The notes under the pieces: generated by a model
Databases searched by the model: none
Seen by the model: only the letters and a program-made list of their open reading frames with translations
What the model was told of the DNA's origin: nothing
Shown here: piece by piece, positions 27,526-35,487 of the stretch
Layout: the number at the start of each line of letters is the position of its first letter
Numbering within the stretch: position 1 is the first letter of the stretch
Source of the DNA: an uncultured Devosia sp.
Lineage (GTDB): Bacteria > Pseudomonadota > Alphaproteobacteria > Rhizobiales > Devosiaceae
NCBI RefSeq assembly: GCF_946479885.1
Contig: NZ_CAMLHM010000003.1
Location: forward strand, 65,012-129,011
Direction of reading: 5' to 3'
Length of the DNA stretch: 64,000 nucleotides
Program-made: the position numbers and the translations under genes

Positions 27526-28947
27526 CTATCGCTTCGGCTCGTAGGCCGCGGCTGTCCCCGCAGCCACGATAGCCAACAACATGAAACTGTTTGCCTGAAT
27601 CTCGAGACTGAAATCGACCAGAGAATGCAGGCCGCCAAGTACCAGGGCCGCCAACGCCACAGTCTGAGCAGCCCAGTTTCTACTGGCGCGGCGCAAGGAT
27701 CCGATCAATCGGAGTGCGGTAACAACCGCCATCAAGGTAGGGATCGATCCGGCGACCAGCCCCAGTTCGCTCCACAGCGCTAGATAGGAATTGTGCGCTT
27801 TGTCCCAGGTTACCCCTGAGGTAACTGGCTCTCGATGCACGAGGGGAAAAGCCAGTTCAAACGATCCTCCGCCAAAGCCGAGCATCGGTCGCCTGAGGAT
27901 CAGTTCCCATACCTGAACGTAAAGATCGGTACGTATCGTGCTCGAACGATCAAGGTCCAAGATGCGATCGAACATTGAGGCGCCGAACAGTACCAAACCC
28001 AAAGCGGCCGCCAAGATGCCTAACGCAATGATCCCGACCGTGAGCGCCAGAGACACACCCGTGCGCGTTAATACCACTAAAACTACAACCAGAGAGCCGG
28101 CAAAGGTAGCCAGCAGGCCCATACGTGACTGCGTTGCCACGATCATTGCGATCAGTAACAGGAATACGACGCCGTAGAGCACGATGGCGCTGGTGTTCCC
28201 AGCGACCCGTCCATCATTAGGGTGACGTTCAACTTGGTCGATGATGCGGCGACCAACTTGGGACAGCGCAATAATCGCTCCAAAGCCAAGGAAGGTCGCG
28301 AACGAGTTGCGGTTTACGAAGGGGCCCGTAGCCGATCCTTCATAGGCAGTCTTTGCGATCCCTAAAACGGTATCGCCACTATTCAAGCTGATTACACCGA
28401 GCACCGCATATGCGCTGATGACAATCAAAACTCCGTCGAGGAGCCACTGTCGTCTTCCGTCATTTACTGCCGCCTGGAGAACTAGAACGAAGAAAACACC
28501 ATAGGTGATCTGCCGCATCAGCATCAGTAGCGTCATGTCGGGCGTGATCGAGACCGTATTGCTGACGAGGGGTACGCCCCCGACCTCCGCATAGGCTATT
28601 GGCCCGAAGATGCTTCCAAAAGGCAGGATTTGAATCCCTAGGAAGATGATGAAAGCGACGTACAGGGCAACGGAAAGGCCAAGCCCTCGCAATGGGTGTC
28701 GAAAAGTTTCCCCAAGTCGATGTAACGACCAGATGTAAAGAACGGCTGCCACGCCTGTGTAGGTGGCAAAGAACCCCCACGAAAAACCATGGACGCTGCC
28801 GAAGGGCAGGGGAACCAGTCCCAGCAAAATAATGAGCGCCCATCCCATGCGACGGTTAGTCGCCGTCTGCCGACTAGAGGCCGGCGAGGGAGGAACGCGC
28901 CTTCCACTGCGACCGGATCGGCTAGTGGTTATTTCGATGTCGCTCAT
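27526..28947 (-). CDS. O-antigen ligase/polymerase family membrane protein
   Basis: A 473-residue protein with a charged N-terminal tail of about 30 residues and about 12 membrane spans. A periplasmic loop near residues 335-400 contains RRPMLGFGGGSFELAFP and HREPVTSGVTWDKAHNSYLALWSELG. The HNSYL and GxGxGSF-type motifs are typical of the WaaL/Wzy (PF04932) family. Its start is 1 base after the stop of the upstream gene, so they are coupled. With the protein at 20342 the locus has two such proteins; one may polymerise and the other ligate or act on a second polymer. Confidence 0.85.
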   Translation of the reverse strand: MSDIEITTSRSGRSGRRVPPSPASSRQTATNRRMGWALIILLGLVPLPFGSVHGFSWGFFATYTGVAAVLYIWSLHRLGETFRHPLRGLGLSVALYVAFIIFLGIQILPFGSIFGPIAYAEVGGVPLVSNTVSITPDMTLLMLMRQITYGVFFVLVLQAAVNDGRRQWLLDGVLIVISAYAVLGVISLNSGDTVLGIAKTAYEGSATGPFVNRNSFATFLGFGAIIALSQVGRRIIDQVERHPNDGRVAGNTSAIVLYGVVFLLLIAMIVATQSRMGLLATFAGSLVVVLVVLTRTGVSLALTVGIIALGILAAALGLVLFGASMFDRILDLDRSSTIRTDLYVQVWELILRRPMLGFGGGSFELAFPLVHREPVTSGVTWDKAHNSYLALWSELGLVAGSIPTLMAVVTALRLIGSLRRASRNWAAQTVALAALVLGGLHSLVDFSLEIQANSFMLLAIVAAGTAAAYEPKR

Positions 28948-28948
28948 G

Positions 28949-29623
28949 CTATCGCCCCGACTTAGAGAGCACGCTTCGGACGGCGTCGAGGAAAGTGCGC
29001 TGGTGTACGGGCGCCATGCGCTTTAGCAACTCGTCCATCCGGGTGCGAAACTGGACGCTTGAAATGTAGAGCCGAGCGACCGAGGGCGCGTAAGGCCCTC
29101 CAGCAACGAGCTCGATGTCTTCGTTGTGTCGGCTTAGGGCTTCCGCCGACAGCATCGCGTAGTTTCGTTCGCTCGCCGTCACCCTGAGACTGGCAATCCA
29201 CCCCTCATTGGGCCCTGTAGCCTGCGACTGCAGCAGCGCAGAATTGAATCCGGGTGTATCTCCGCGCGATGCGGCAGCCGAGGCAAGGACGAGCCACGCA
29301 AATGAATCAGAGGGATTGAGCTCTGTAAGGTCACTCGCCATGTCACGGCACACGTCGATCAGCCGCTGCTGGTCCGCTACTGACAGAAACTGCATCTCGA
29401 GCGCTTGACCCGACCGTAAGACCTGTTCGCAATCGAGTAACGCACGATGCTGAGACAGTAGCGTAAGGCCAATGGGTGCCTCGCCATCTGGCATGTTTGC
29501 GACACGCGCAATTGCCGTTGCGCCACCGCGCACATTAGGCGCGGCTTCTTGATACATAACCCAGAACCCCAGCAGGGCGGCCAACACCCCTGCGATGATC
29601 AAGGGCCATCTTGTACTTACCAT
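28949..29623 (-). CDS. Membrane-anchored hypothetical protein of the polysaccharide unit
   Basis: From ATG 29623 the product is 224 residues: one membrane helix (residues 6-22, LIIAGVLAALLGFWVMY) followed by a periplasmic helical domain. Two cysteines (DCEQV and DVCRDM) could pair. Repeated helical segments around SFAWLVLASAAASRGD resemble TPR-like repeats, but no family is certain. ATG 29671 and 29797 are longer alternatives without better ribosome sites. It is the first gene of the minus-strand unit, and its stop lies 1 base before the ligase-like gene. Confidence 0.7.
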   Translation of the reverse strand: MVSTRWPLIIAGVLAALLGFWVMYQEAAPNVRGGATAIARVANMPDGEAPIGLTLLSQHRALLDCEQVLRSGQALEMQFLSVADQQRLIDVCRDMASDLTELNPSDSFAWLVLASAAASRGDTPGFNSALLQSQATGPNEGWIASLRVTASERNYAMLSAEALSRHNEDIELVAGGPYAPSVARLYISSVQFRTRMDELLKRMAPVHQRTFLDAVRSVLSKSGR

Positions 29624-29820
29624 AGTTCCGGTCCAGTCCGGCCGGCTACTGTGCCGATCTTCTGACCTCATATGTCGCAACTTTGCCTGGCTCGGCAAGT
29701 CTTTCGCGAGGCAACGTTTTGCCGAGTTGCTGGAGTACTTAACGCGTGAGTCTGGCCCCACTTGGGACCCGGACGTGGCCGATTGCACGACGTTCACGGG
29801 AATGCTAAAGGCTCCCGCGC

Positions 29821-29896
29821 GCCGGTATAGCTCAGTTGGTAGAGCGCCTGATTTGTAATCAGGATGTCGCGGGTTCGAATCCTGCTGCCGGCACCA
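29821..29896 (+). tRNA. tRNA-Thr (anticodon TGT)
   Basis: A 76-base tRNA with encoded CCA (29894-29896). The acceptor GCCGGTA pairs with TGCCGGC (one U-G). D arm AGCTCAGTTGGTAGAGC, anticodon stem CCTGA/TCAGG with loop TTTGTAA (anticodon TGT at 29854-29856, reads ACA) and T arm GGGTTCGAATCC are all present. An integrase gene begins about 150 bases downstream of its 3' end, the usual arrangement for island insertion at a tRNA. Confidence 0.97.
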
Positions 29897-29919
29897 TCCA
29901 CTTGCCCTCCGAGATTTCC

Positions 29920-29949
29920 TTGCCTGGCGTACGCGTAGCGTACGGGCAA
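29920..29949. repeat. Inverted repeat between tRNA-Thr and integrase
   Basis: TTGCC-CGTACGC type arms: left TTGCC(TGG)CGTACGC ending at 29934, loop GTA, right GCGTACGGGCAA 29938-29949. The two arms pair over 12 bp with a 3-base bulge. It has no T run. It may be an integrase-binding or control site at the island edge, or a tRNA 3' processing hairpin. Confidence 0.4.
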
Positions 29950-30048
29950 CGGAATGCCATGCAAATTGTATGGGTCAGTGAACCACGTCGACAACGATTT
30001 CTCGTCAGACGTTTAGTTGGGACAAACTGCAATCGGATTGATCTGACC

Positions 30049-31221
30049 ATGCCGCATCTCGAGAAGGGCAGGGCGACTGCGGTCTCTCATTTCTGGGATG
30101 AATCTGCCAGAGGTCGCTGGAGGGGCGCGACCTATGACAGCGACAGCGACGGGCCAGAGGTCGTTGATGGGCGAACAAGACCACTAACAATAGACACGGT
30201 GTGGGACCTAATCAGGCTCTACCGCGCTTCGGGGTACTATCTGGATTTGACCCCATCCAGCAGAGAATCCTACGACCAATATCTGGCTCGCATTGCCGAC
30301 AAATTCGGCAACCTTCCACTTAGGGCATTTGAGAGACGTGGTGCGCGAGCGGCAATCCGTCAATGGCGTGACAGCGTTCTGGCCCATCGTCCCAGAACAG
30401 CAGACCTCACGGTGGGAATGCTTCGCCGTCTGTTGAATTTCGGGGTCGACGAGGAATACCTCGATCGCAACCCAGCCTCGCTCCTGGGTCGCCTGCATAC
30501 CACCACCCGCCGGGACAAGATTTGGTCTGACGCACAAATCGCCACCTTCCTAGCGAAAGCTCCCAGACACATCGCGCGGGCGCTGCTGTTAGCGATCTGG
30601 ACGGGACAACGCCAAGCCGATCTCATAGGTCTGACCTGGAGCTCCTATGACGGAACCTACATTAGGTTGCAACAGGGCAAGGGCGCTGGTGGTCAGGGGC
30701 GGCGCGTGAAGGTGCTTGTCGCGGCTGAACTGAGAAAAGTGCTCGAGGAGATAAGGGAAGAACAGGTCGCCCGGTCTCAGCACCCTGATGCAACTAAGCG
30801 CGTGCCGCAGCCTGATGTCATCCTTACCACAGAAAGGGGGTCTCCTTGGCAAAGTGGCTTCAAATGTGCGTGGCGTCGAGCGGTCCGAAATGCCGGCATC
30901 ACGGGGGTGACGTTTCATGATCTTCGGGGCACGTTCATAACCTTGGCTCATCGCGCGCGGTCCCCCATCAAGGATATCGCAGAGGCCACCGGACACGATG
31001 AATTAGAATGCGAACGTACCATCCGTCGGCACTACCTAGCTACGGGGGCCGAATTGGTGATCTCCAAATTGGAAGTCGTTTCGGAGTTTACGGACGCAAA
31101 TTGGGATGCGGGGGCGAGGAGCAGCAGCGCACTTCTCGATGAGGCCGGCTTGCCCATAGCGCAGGACATTGGGCGATCACTAGGACCGCGACGTGCTCGG
31201 AGACGGCGGGTCTCGCCATAG
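30049..31221 (+). CDS. Tyrosine recombinase/integrase beside tRNA-Thr
   Basis: From ATG 30049 about 390 residues; ATG 29959 is another in-frame start, and neither has a good ribosome site. The N-terminal SAM-like DNA-binding domain precedes the catalytic domain. Catalytic residues are Arg188 (TGQRQADL), His290 and Arg293 (FHDLRG), His316 (ATGHDE) and Tyr329 (RRHYLATG). It should insert an element into the tRNA-Thr gene. The position right after the tRNA and orientation away from it fit that role. No second copy of the tRNA end was found by eye. Confidence 0.93.
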   Translation: MPHLEKGRATAVSHFWDESARGRWRGATYDSDSDGPEVVDGRTRPLTIDTVWDLIRLYRASGYYLDLTPSSRESYDQYLARIADKFGNLPLRAFERRGARAAIRQWRDSVLAHRPRTADLTVGMLRRLLNFGVDEEYLDRNPASLLGRLHTTTRRDKIWSDAQIATFLAKAPRHIARALLLAIWTGQRQADLIGLTWSSYDGTYIRLQQGKGAGGQGRRVKVLVAAELRKVLEEIREEQVARSQHPDATKRVPQPDVILTTERGSPWQSGFKCAWRRAVRNAGITGVTFHDLRGTFITLAHRARSPIKDIAEATGHDELECERTIRRHYLATGAELVISKLEVVSEFTDANWDAGARSSSALLDEAGLPIAQDIGRSLGPRRARRRRVSP

Positions 31222-31245
31222 GCAGAAACTTCCCCACCAATAGAC

Positions 31246-32736
31246 GTGGCGATGGAACACCATTTCACTCGAAAAGAATTATATGACCGCGTTTGGTCGA
31301 AGCCGATACCGCAGCTGGCATCGGAGTTGGGGACGACGACCGTTCTCCTGACGACTGTGCTAAGCCGCGCCGATATTCCGGCGCCGCCCCCTGAGTACTG
31401 GACGCAAACGGAAGCCCGCGAGCCTGCAGCGCAACCGCAGCTACCGCCAGCGGCTCCAGGTTGTTTGGAGCCCTTGCTTATCGACACGGGTGCCCTCGGC
31501 GTGGGTCGTCCTTACAAGGTGCCGAATAGAGCATCAAAATCGTCCGAGACTCGACCTACAATAGTGACACGCGAGGAACTTTATCAGGCGGTTTGGACCA
31601 CGCCCCTAACGCGATTGGCGGAGCGGTACGGCGTAAGTGGAACTAAGCTGGCCAAGATATGCGATCGGGAGAATATTCCGTACCCCGCCCCTGGCTACTG
31701 GGCAAAACACGCCGTGGGAAAGGCGCCCGTTGCAGCTCCACTGCCCAAAGCGGACGACCCAATCACCATTTCGCCACCCGTATTGCCAGTACAGCGTGGC
31801 GCTGCGCTGGAGGATGCAAAGCGGCAGGTGGCCCGTCTACGCTCCAATTTCCCGCCGACCGTCCAAGTTCAAGCGCGTCTCATCCGTCCGCATGAGCTGA
31901 TTGTCTCCTGGCTGACCAAGCATAAGGACCTGAGAAAGCGAGCCCTAAGTGAGCTGGACCCTTGGACACGCAAGGCGCTTGATCCGGGGAAATTTAGGGC
32001 GGTGGACAACAGACGTCATCGCATTCTCGACGCGTTGTTCAAGGCAATCGAGCGTCTGGGCGGACGAATTACCGAGGGCGAGCGTAACGACTTGTTCGCA
32101 GAGATGCACGGCGCGAAGATAGCCTTTCAGATGCGCGAAAAGCAGGACCAGATGCGCCGGCCACTAACGTCGGACGAACAGCAGTTGCGGTCGCCGGACG
32201 ACAATATGTGGAAGCGAGAGCTCGTCCCAACCGGTCGCCTCGTTTTTCAGTTTCGGATGCCACAATGGCCGCCAAACCTACCGCGCCAGTGGCTGGAAAG
32301 CGGCGGCCAGACTATGGAACGCATGCTGCCCGACATTCTCGCCATATTTGTTGCCGCAGCGCCATCGCTGGTGCAGCAGCAACTTGAACGGGAGGCCGCC
32401 GAGCATGATCGGCGTTCGGCGGAACAGTCCCGGCACGAGGCCCAGCGGCAACGTCAGCGAGACGCCGATCGGTGGTTGAGTTTCAGTGAAATGGCGCAGG
32501 ATTGGTATGAGCTCGCAAGCGCCCGAGAGTTTTTAGCAGCGCTGCGCTCGATGGATGGTGACTTGTCTGTCGAAATCGAGGGTCGCACCGTGAAGCAGTG
32601 GATTGCATGGGCCGAAGAGTGGCTTACGCGCGCTGATCCCACCAGTGACGGCATTGCCGGTGTTTTCAGACGAGTGGCCCAGGCGGAGCACTCGATTCGG
32701 TCGGGCGGTCAGAGCGATGAAAGCCGAGGCATGTGA
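31246..32736 (+). CDS. Protein with tandem HTH-like ELYxxVW modules
   Basis: A 496-residue protein 24 bases after the integrase gene. Two N-terminal modules repeat the same pattern: FTRKELYDRVWSKPIPQLASELG ... IPAPPPEYW (about 7-49) and VTREELYQAVWTTPLTRLAERYGVSG ... IPYPAPGYWAKHAVGK (about 105-155). The second is the better kept and resembles a helix-turn-helix followed by a proline turn. The rest is helical, with a charged coiled coil near residues 380-410 (EREAAEHDRRSAEQ). I recall similar uncharacterised proteins from genomic islands but know of no assigned function. DNA binding is inferred only from the HTH look. Confidence 0.8.
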   Translation: MAMEHHFTRKELYDRVWSKPIPQLASELGTTTVLLTTVLSRADIPAPPPEYWTQTEAREPAAQPQLPPAAPGCLEPLLIDTGALGVGRPYKVPNRASKSSETRPTIVTREELYQAVWTTPLTRLAERYGVSGTKLAKICDRENIPYPAPGYWAKHAVGKAPVAAPLPKADDPITISPPVLPVQRGAALEDAKRQVARLRSNFPPTVQVQARLIRPHELIVSWLTKHKDLRKRALSELDPWTRKALDPGKFRAVDNRRHRILDALFKAIERLGGRITEGERNDLFAEMHGAKIAFQMREKQDQMRRPLTSDEQQLRSPDDNMWKRELVPTGRLVFQFRMPQWPPNLPRQWLESGGQTMERMLPDILAIFVAAAPSLVQQQLEREAAEHDRRSAEQSRHEAQRQRQRDADRWLSFSEMAQDWYELASAREFLAALRSMDGDLSVEIEGRTVKQWIAWAEEWLTRADPTSDGIAGVFRRVAQAEHSIRSGGQSDESRGM

Positions 32737-32873
32737 GGGACAGCGCAGGCGCCGCGGAAGCTGCGTGCTTGCACCACCGGACCGAGCAGGCGGCACGGGG
32801 GCACAATGTGCGACACAGGCCGAACTGTGTCGGCGTGGTGGCCGGGTCTTCCCTCATACCTCGCGGCTAGTCG

Positions 32874-33062
32874 TCAAGGGCGGCGCGACACAACCAAGGC
32901 GAGGCCGTGCAGCGCCACTGCGGCTATGATCGCCACCACGACATTTGTCGAGACGGCCGAACCCGACATGAGGGGGCCCACGGCCCCCGCGGCCAGGGTC
33001 GCGACGGCGACCCCGTTGAGGAACTGTGCGGTTGTGCGCCTACCTTCTCGATTGTTTTGCAT
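32874..33062 (-). CDS. Small two-helix membrane protein
   Basis: ATG 33062 follows AAGGAG by 5-6 bases (reading the minus strand), an unusually good ribosome site. The 62-residue product has a short charged start (MQNNREGRRTTAQF) and two hydrophobic helices (about 15-35 and 40-58) separated by a small polar turn, ending VSRRP. Such proteins sit in the inner membrane. The function is unknown, and the genes around it are also small and unassigned. The longer frame from 33215 is rejected because of the strong internal start. Confidence 0.7.
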   Translation of the reverse strand: MQNNREGRRTTAQFLNGVAVATLAAGAVGPLMSGSAVSTNVVVAIIAAVALHGLALVVSRRP

Positions 33063-33144
33063 CTTGGTCTCCTTGTTATTTGACAAGGATACCCCCGCTG
33101 GCGCGCCCGGGGATAAGGTGGGTAAGTTCAGGTGCGGAGGGGCC

Positions 33145-33426
33145 ATGAAAGCGTTGGTGGATCGTCTGAGCGCGGAACTGGCCGACAGATACATCCAGTA
33201 TCTGGAAACCTTCATGGTCGACCTTTGGAGCGAGCGCGGCTTTGTTGAGTTTCGTGCCGGCTATTCCCTCCGTCGCGACCACCAACTGCGATCTTGGACA
33301 GTCAAAGTTGAAGCGGATTCAGGGGAAACCGACGCCGAACGGGAGCTGCTGATCATTGTCGTGTTCGACGAAATTGAAGAGCAGATCGACCTCGCCATCG
33401 CCGGCAACAGGGTGGTAGCCAATTGA
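33145..33426 (+). CDS. Small hypothetical protein
   Basis: ATG 33145 is preceded by CGGAGGGG (33135-33142). The 93-residue acidic product (MKALVDRLSAELADRY) is alpha/beta in look, with FMVDLWSERGFVEFRAGYSLR and ELLIIVVFDEIEEQIDLAIAG. There is no membrane span or known motif. It overlaps the next small gene by 4 bases (TTGA), so the two are a coupled pair. It is divergent from the small membrane protein gene. Confidence 0.65.
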   Translation: MKALVDRLSAELADRYIQYLETFMVDLWSERGFVEFRAGYSLRRDHQLRSWTVKVEADSGETDAERELLIIVVFDEIEEQIDLAIAGNRVVAN

Positions 33427-33608
33427 GCGATCAGGGGCGGGAGACGGGAACGGACCTCCAAGAGCGGCAGCGCAGAATTCTCAAACTCCAAGCGGACCTG
33501 CGCCGCTTTCAACGCGTTCCCGCTGGGCGCCGGGACGCTGAATGCGCCGATGAGGGCGAGCAGACGTGCCGAGCGCTGCTGCGGGAACTCGGCGTCGAGG
33601 TCCCGTGA
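33423..33608 (+). CDS. Very small hypothetical protein, coupled
   Basis: TTG 33423 starts within the stop of the upstream gene (TTGA overlap). The 61-residue product is very charged (RQRRILKLQADLRRFQRVPAGRRD) and helical, ending CRALLRELGVEVP. It has no recognised family. The overlap and absence of other frames support it, but with a TTG start and short length it remains uncertain. Confidence 0.5.
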   Translation: MSDQGRETGTDLQERQRRILKLQADLRRFQRVPAGRRDAECADEGEQTCRALLRELGVEVP

Positions 33609-33617
33609 GCGCATTGC

Positions 33618-33905
33618 TCAATTGGACCTGTTCAGCCATCCCCACTCCTCCCGCCAGGCGGTGCGATCACCCGTTAGGCAAAGCTCTTGGTCGGTCAACA
33701 TGGCGATTGTCACTGCGTACCCGACGGCCAGGGCCAGCGAAAGCGACTCGCCAGGTTCGAGAACAGGCACGTGATTGTCGATGGCACTCTGCCGCACTTC
33801 CGCAGGCACAGTCACGCTGCCGGTGGGCTCACCCTCCTGCCAGGCCATCTCGACGATTATTGAGCCAATCGGTGGTCGCGCCTCGTAGAGAAATTGACCG
33901 ATCAT
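33618..33905 (-). CDS. Small hypothetical protein
   Basis: ATG 33905 follows GGAGG on the minus strand with 6 bases between. The 95-residue product has a beta-rich N-terminal half (GSIIVEMAWQEGEPTGSVTVP), a hydrophobic central stretch (SLSLALAVGYAVTIAMLTD) that may be a buried helix or a membrane span, and a tryptophan-rich tail (REEWGWLN). No family is assigned. It converges on the 61-residue gene and is divergent from luxR. Confidence 0.65.
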   Translation of the reverse strand: MIGQFLYEARPPIGSIIVEMAWQEGEPTGSVTVPAEVRQSAIDNHVPVLEPGESLSLALAVGYAVTIAMLTDQELCLTGDRTAWREEWGWLNRSN

Positions 33906-34011
33906 GCTGTGCCTCCAATGTCAGACTATTCCGCAACCCCGACTTCGGTAAGAAACCTCTCGCCTAATCGTTAACGCCCAAGTAACGTTTCCCGTTGGGG
34001 GCAATACGAAC

Positions 34012-34737
34012 ATGGACACTTTCGTCGATGAGGCGATGGCGTTCCTGGACATCTGCGAAAATTGCAGTTCCTTACAGTCGTTAGTCGCAGAATTCTCCAA
34101 GACGCTTTCTGCTTTTGGTTTCAGCTACTTCATGATGACGCGATTGCCAGCGCTCGGCGAAGATGCCGAGCCATATGTGATCGCCCACACATGGCCGAAA
34201 GCATGGCTGGAACGATACCGCGAGGGCCAATTCTTCTGGCACGATCCGGTCAGCGCCCACTCCCTGACCCAGGTGAGGCCGTTTTCTTGGAAGGAGGCCC
34301 GGTCCAATTCCAGGCAGACCCGCATCGCCAGACAGATTGCTTCCGAGGCGCGCAGCGTCGGCCTGAGAGATGGGCTCGGCTTCCCTATGGGCGATCCCTC
34401 GAGCGTCCAGTCGGTGGTGTCGCTGGCTTCTGACCAGATGGTCGACCTGCCGCCGCTTGCTAGGCAGATGCTGCACTTGGTGTGCTTGAACGCAGAGTTC
34501 CGTGCGGTAGAGCTCTATGATGCACGGTCCCAGCGTTTTGGGCGTCTGACGCCGCGAGAGCGTGAGGTACTCACCTGGATCGCTAACGGGAAAAACCTGA
34601 ATGATACCGGTCAAATTCTCACAATCGCCGAACGGTCGGTCCGGGAACATGTAGCCCATGCCCGCCAGAAACTTGGCGCCTCCACGACCACGCACGCGAT
34701 CGCCAAGGCCATCAAAAGCCGGCAAATCATCCTGTGA
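34012..34737 (+). CDS. LuxR-type quorum-sensing transcription regulator
   Basis: A 241-residue regulator with an N-terminal acyl-homoserine-lactone-binding domain and a C-terminal LuxR HTH. Key ligand residues are kept: Trp65 and Tyr69 (AWLERY), Asp78-Pro79 (HDPV), Trp93 (FSW) and Gly121/Gly123 (DGLGF). The HTH has LTPREREVLTWIANGK and VREHVAHARQKLGA. It should respond to the signal made by the adjacent luxI product and bind a lux-box. The luxI gene starts 129 bases downstream on the same strand. Confidence 0.93.
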   Translation: MDTFVDEAMAFLDICENCSSLQSLVAEFSKTLSAFGFSYFMMTRLPALGEDAEPYVIAHTWPKAWLERYREGQFFWHDPVSAHSLTQVRPFSWKEARSNSRQTRIARQIASEARSVGLRDGLGFPMGDPSSVQSVVSLASDQMVDLPPLARQMLHLVCLNAEFRAVELYDARSQRFGRLTPREREVLTWIANGKNLNDTGQILTIAERSVREHVAHARQKLGASTTTHAIAKAIKSRQIIL

Positions 34738-34796
34738 TGTGTTGCTCTCAAGTATATGATGACAATTGATTTCTGCCGCCTTTTTGCGACTCATCC

Positions 34797-34810
34797 TGTC
34801 GCTTACGACA
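34797..34810. promoter_or_regulatory. Possible lux-box-like palindrome before luxI
   Basis: TGTCG-CTTA-CGACA is a perfect 5-bp inverted repeat 57 bases upstream of the luxI start. Lux boxes are about 18-20 bp palindromes; this is shorter and not a clear match to known boxes, but it is the only obvious dyad in the luxR-luxI gap. Confidence 0.35.
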
Positions 34811-34866
34811 ATAGATGAACTACTCGCAATTTGCTGACCTTGCCTCGCGAGAGCCGGGGGCAAGCA

Positions 34867-35487
34867 ATGCAATTCCATTTCATCACCAGAGACAACGAAC
34901 ACCTATTCCAGCCGGAACTGGATCTATTCTTTCAGGCGCGGCACACCGTCTATGCCGAAGAGCTCGGTTGGGTGACCCCGTCGCCAGATGGGCGCGAGTT
35001 CGATCAGTTCGACACCGCGGCCGCCGCCTACCTTGTCGTGATGGAGGGTGACAGCTTTGTGGCCGGCTCTCGGTTGGTACCTACCCACCTGCCTCACCTT
35101 CTAAGTGAGGTCTTTCCCGACAGTTGCGACCTTCTGCCGATGGTGCGTGACGCGACGGTGGTGGAATGGACACGTGGCTTCATCGTCGCCGGGCGTCGAG
35201 ACAAGGGGTCGATCCGGATTCTTGCGGGCGCCTGTGCCGCGGTGATGGAGTTCTGCTTGCTCAATGGATACCGGCAAGTCGGCGGCATCCAGGACATGAA
35301 GTGGATCGCGCTGTGGCGGAAGATGGACTGGTCGATCCACGTGCATGGCCAACCCATCGATATCGACGGCAGCCCCTGGTTGCCGATCTACTTCGACGTC
35401 ACGCAACAGGCGATGCTGAACGCTCGAGCACTGGCCCGCGTTGAGGGGCCGCTGCTAATCCCGCTGGTCGGTCAGATGGCGGCATGA
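34867..35487 (+). CDS. LuxI-type acyl-homoserine-lactone synthase
   Basis: A 206-residue autoinducer synthase making acyl-homoserine lactone from S-adenosylmethionine and an acyl carrier. Conserved residues fit the family: Arg25 (ARHTVY), Trp35 (LGW), Asp46 and Asp49 (FDQFD), Arg69 (GSRLVPT), Glu100 and Arg103 (VEWTRGF). The usual Phe near 28 is replaced by the Val-Tyr pair. ATG 34867 is chosen over 34831 because the LuxI fold starts here (MQFHFIT) and GGGGG lies just upstream. Its stop overlaps the radC start in ATGA. Confidence 0.93.
   Translation: MQFHFITRDNEHLFQPELDLFFQARHTVYAEELGWVTPSPDGREFDQFDTAAAAYLVVMEGDSFVAGSRLVPTHLPHLLSEVFPDSCDLLPMVRDATVVEWTRGFIVAGRRDKGSIRILAGACAAVMEFCLLNGYRQVGGIQDMKWIALWRKMDWSIHVHGQPIDIDGSPWLPIYFDVTQQAMLNARALARVEGPLLIPLVGQMAA

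Noticed and set aside
29836..30048. N-terminal extension of the integrase frame through tRNA-Thr
   Set aside because: The frame runs through the tRNA gene itself, so the true start must lie after it (30049, or possibly 29959).
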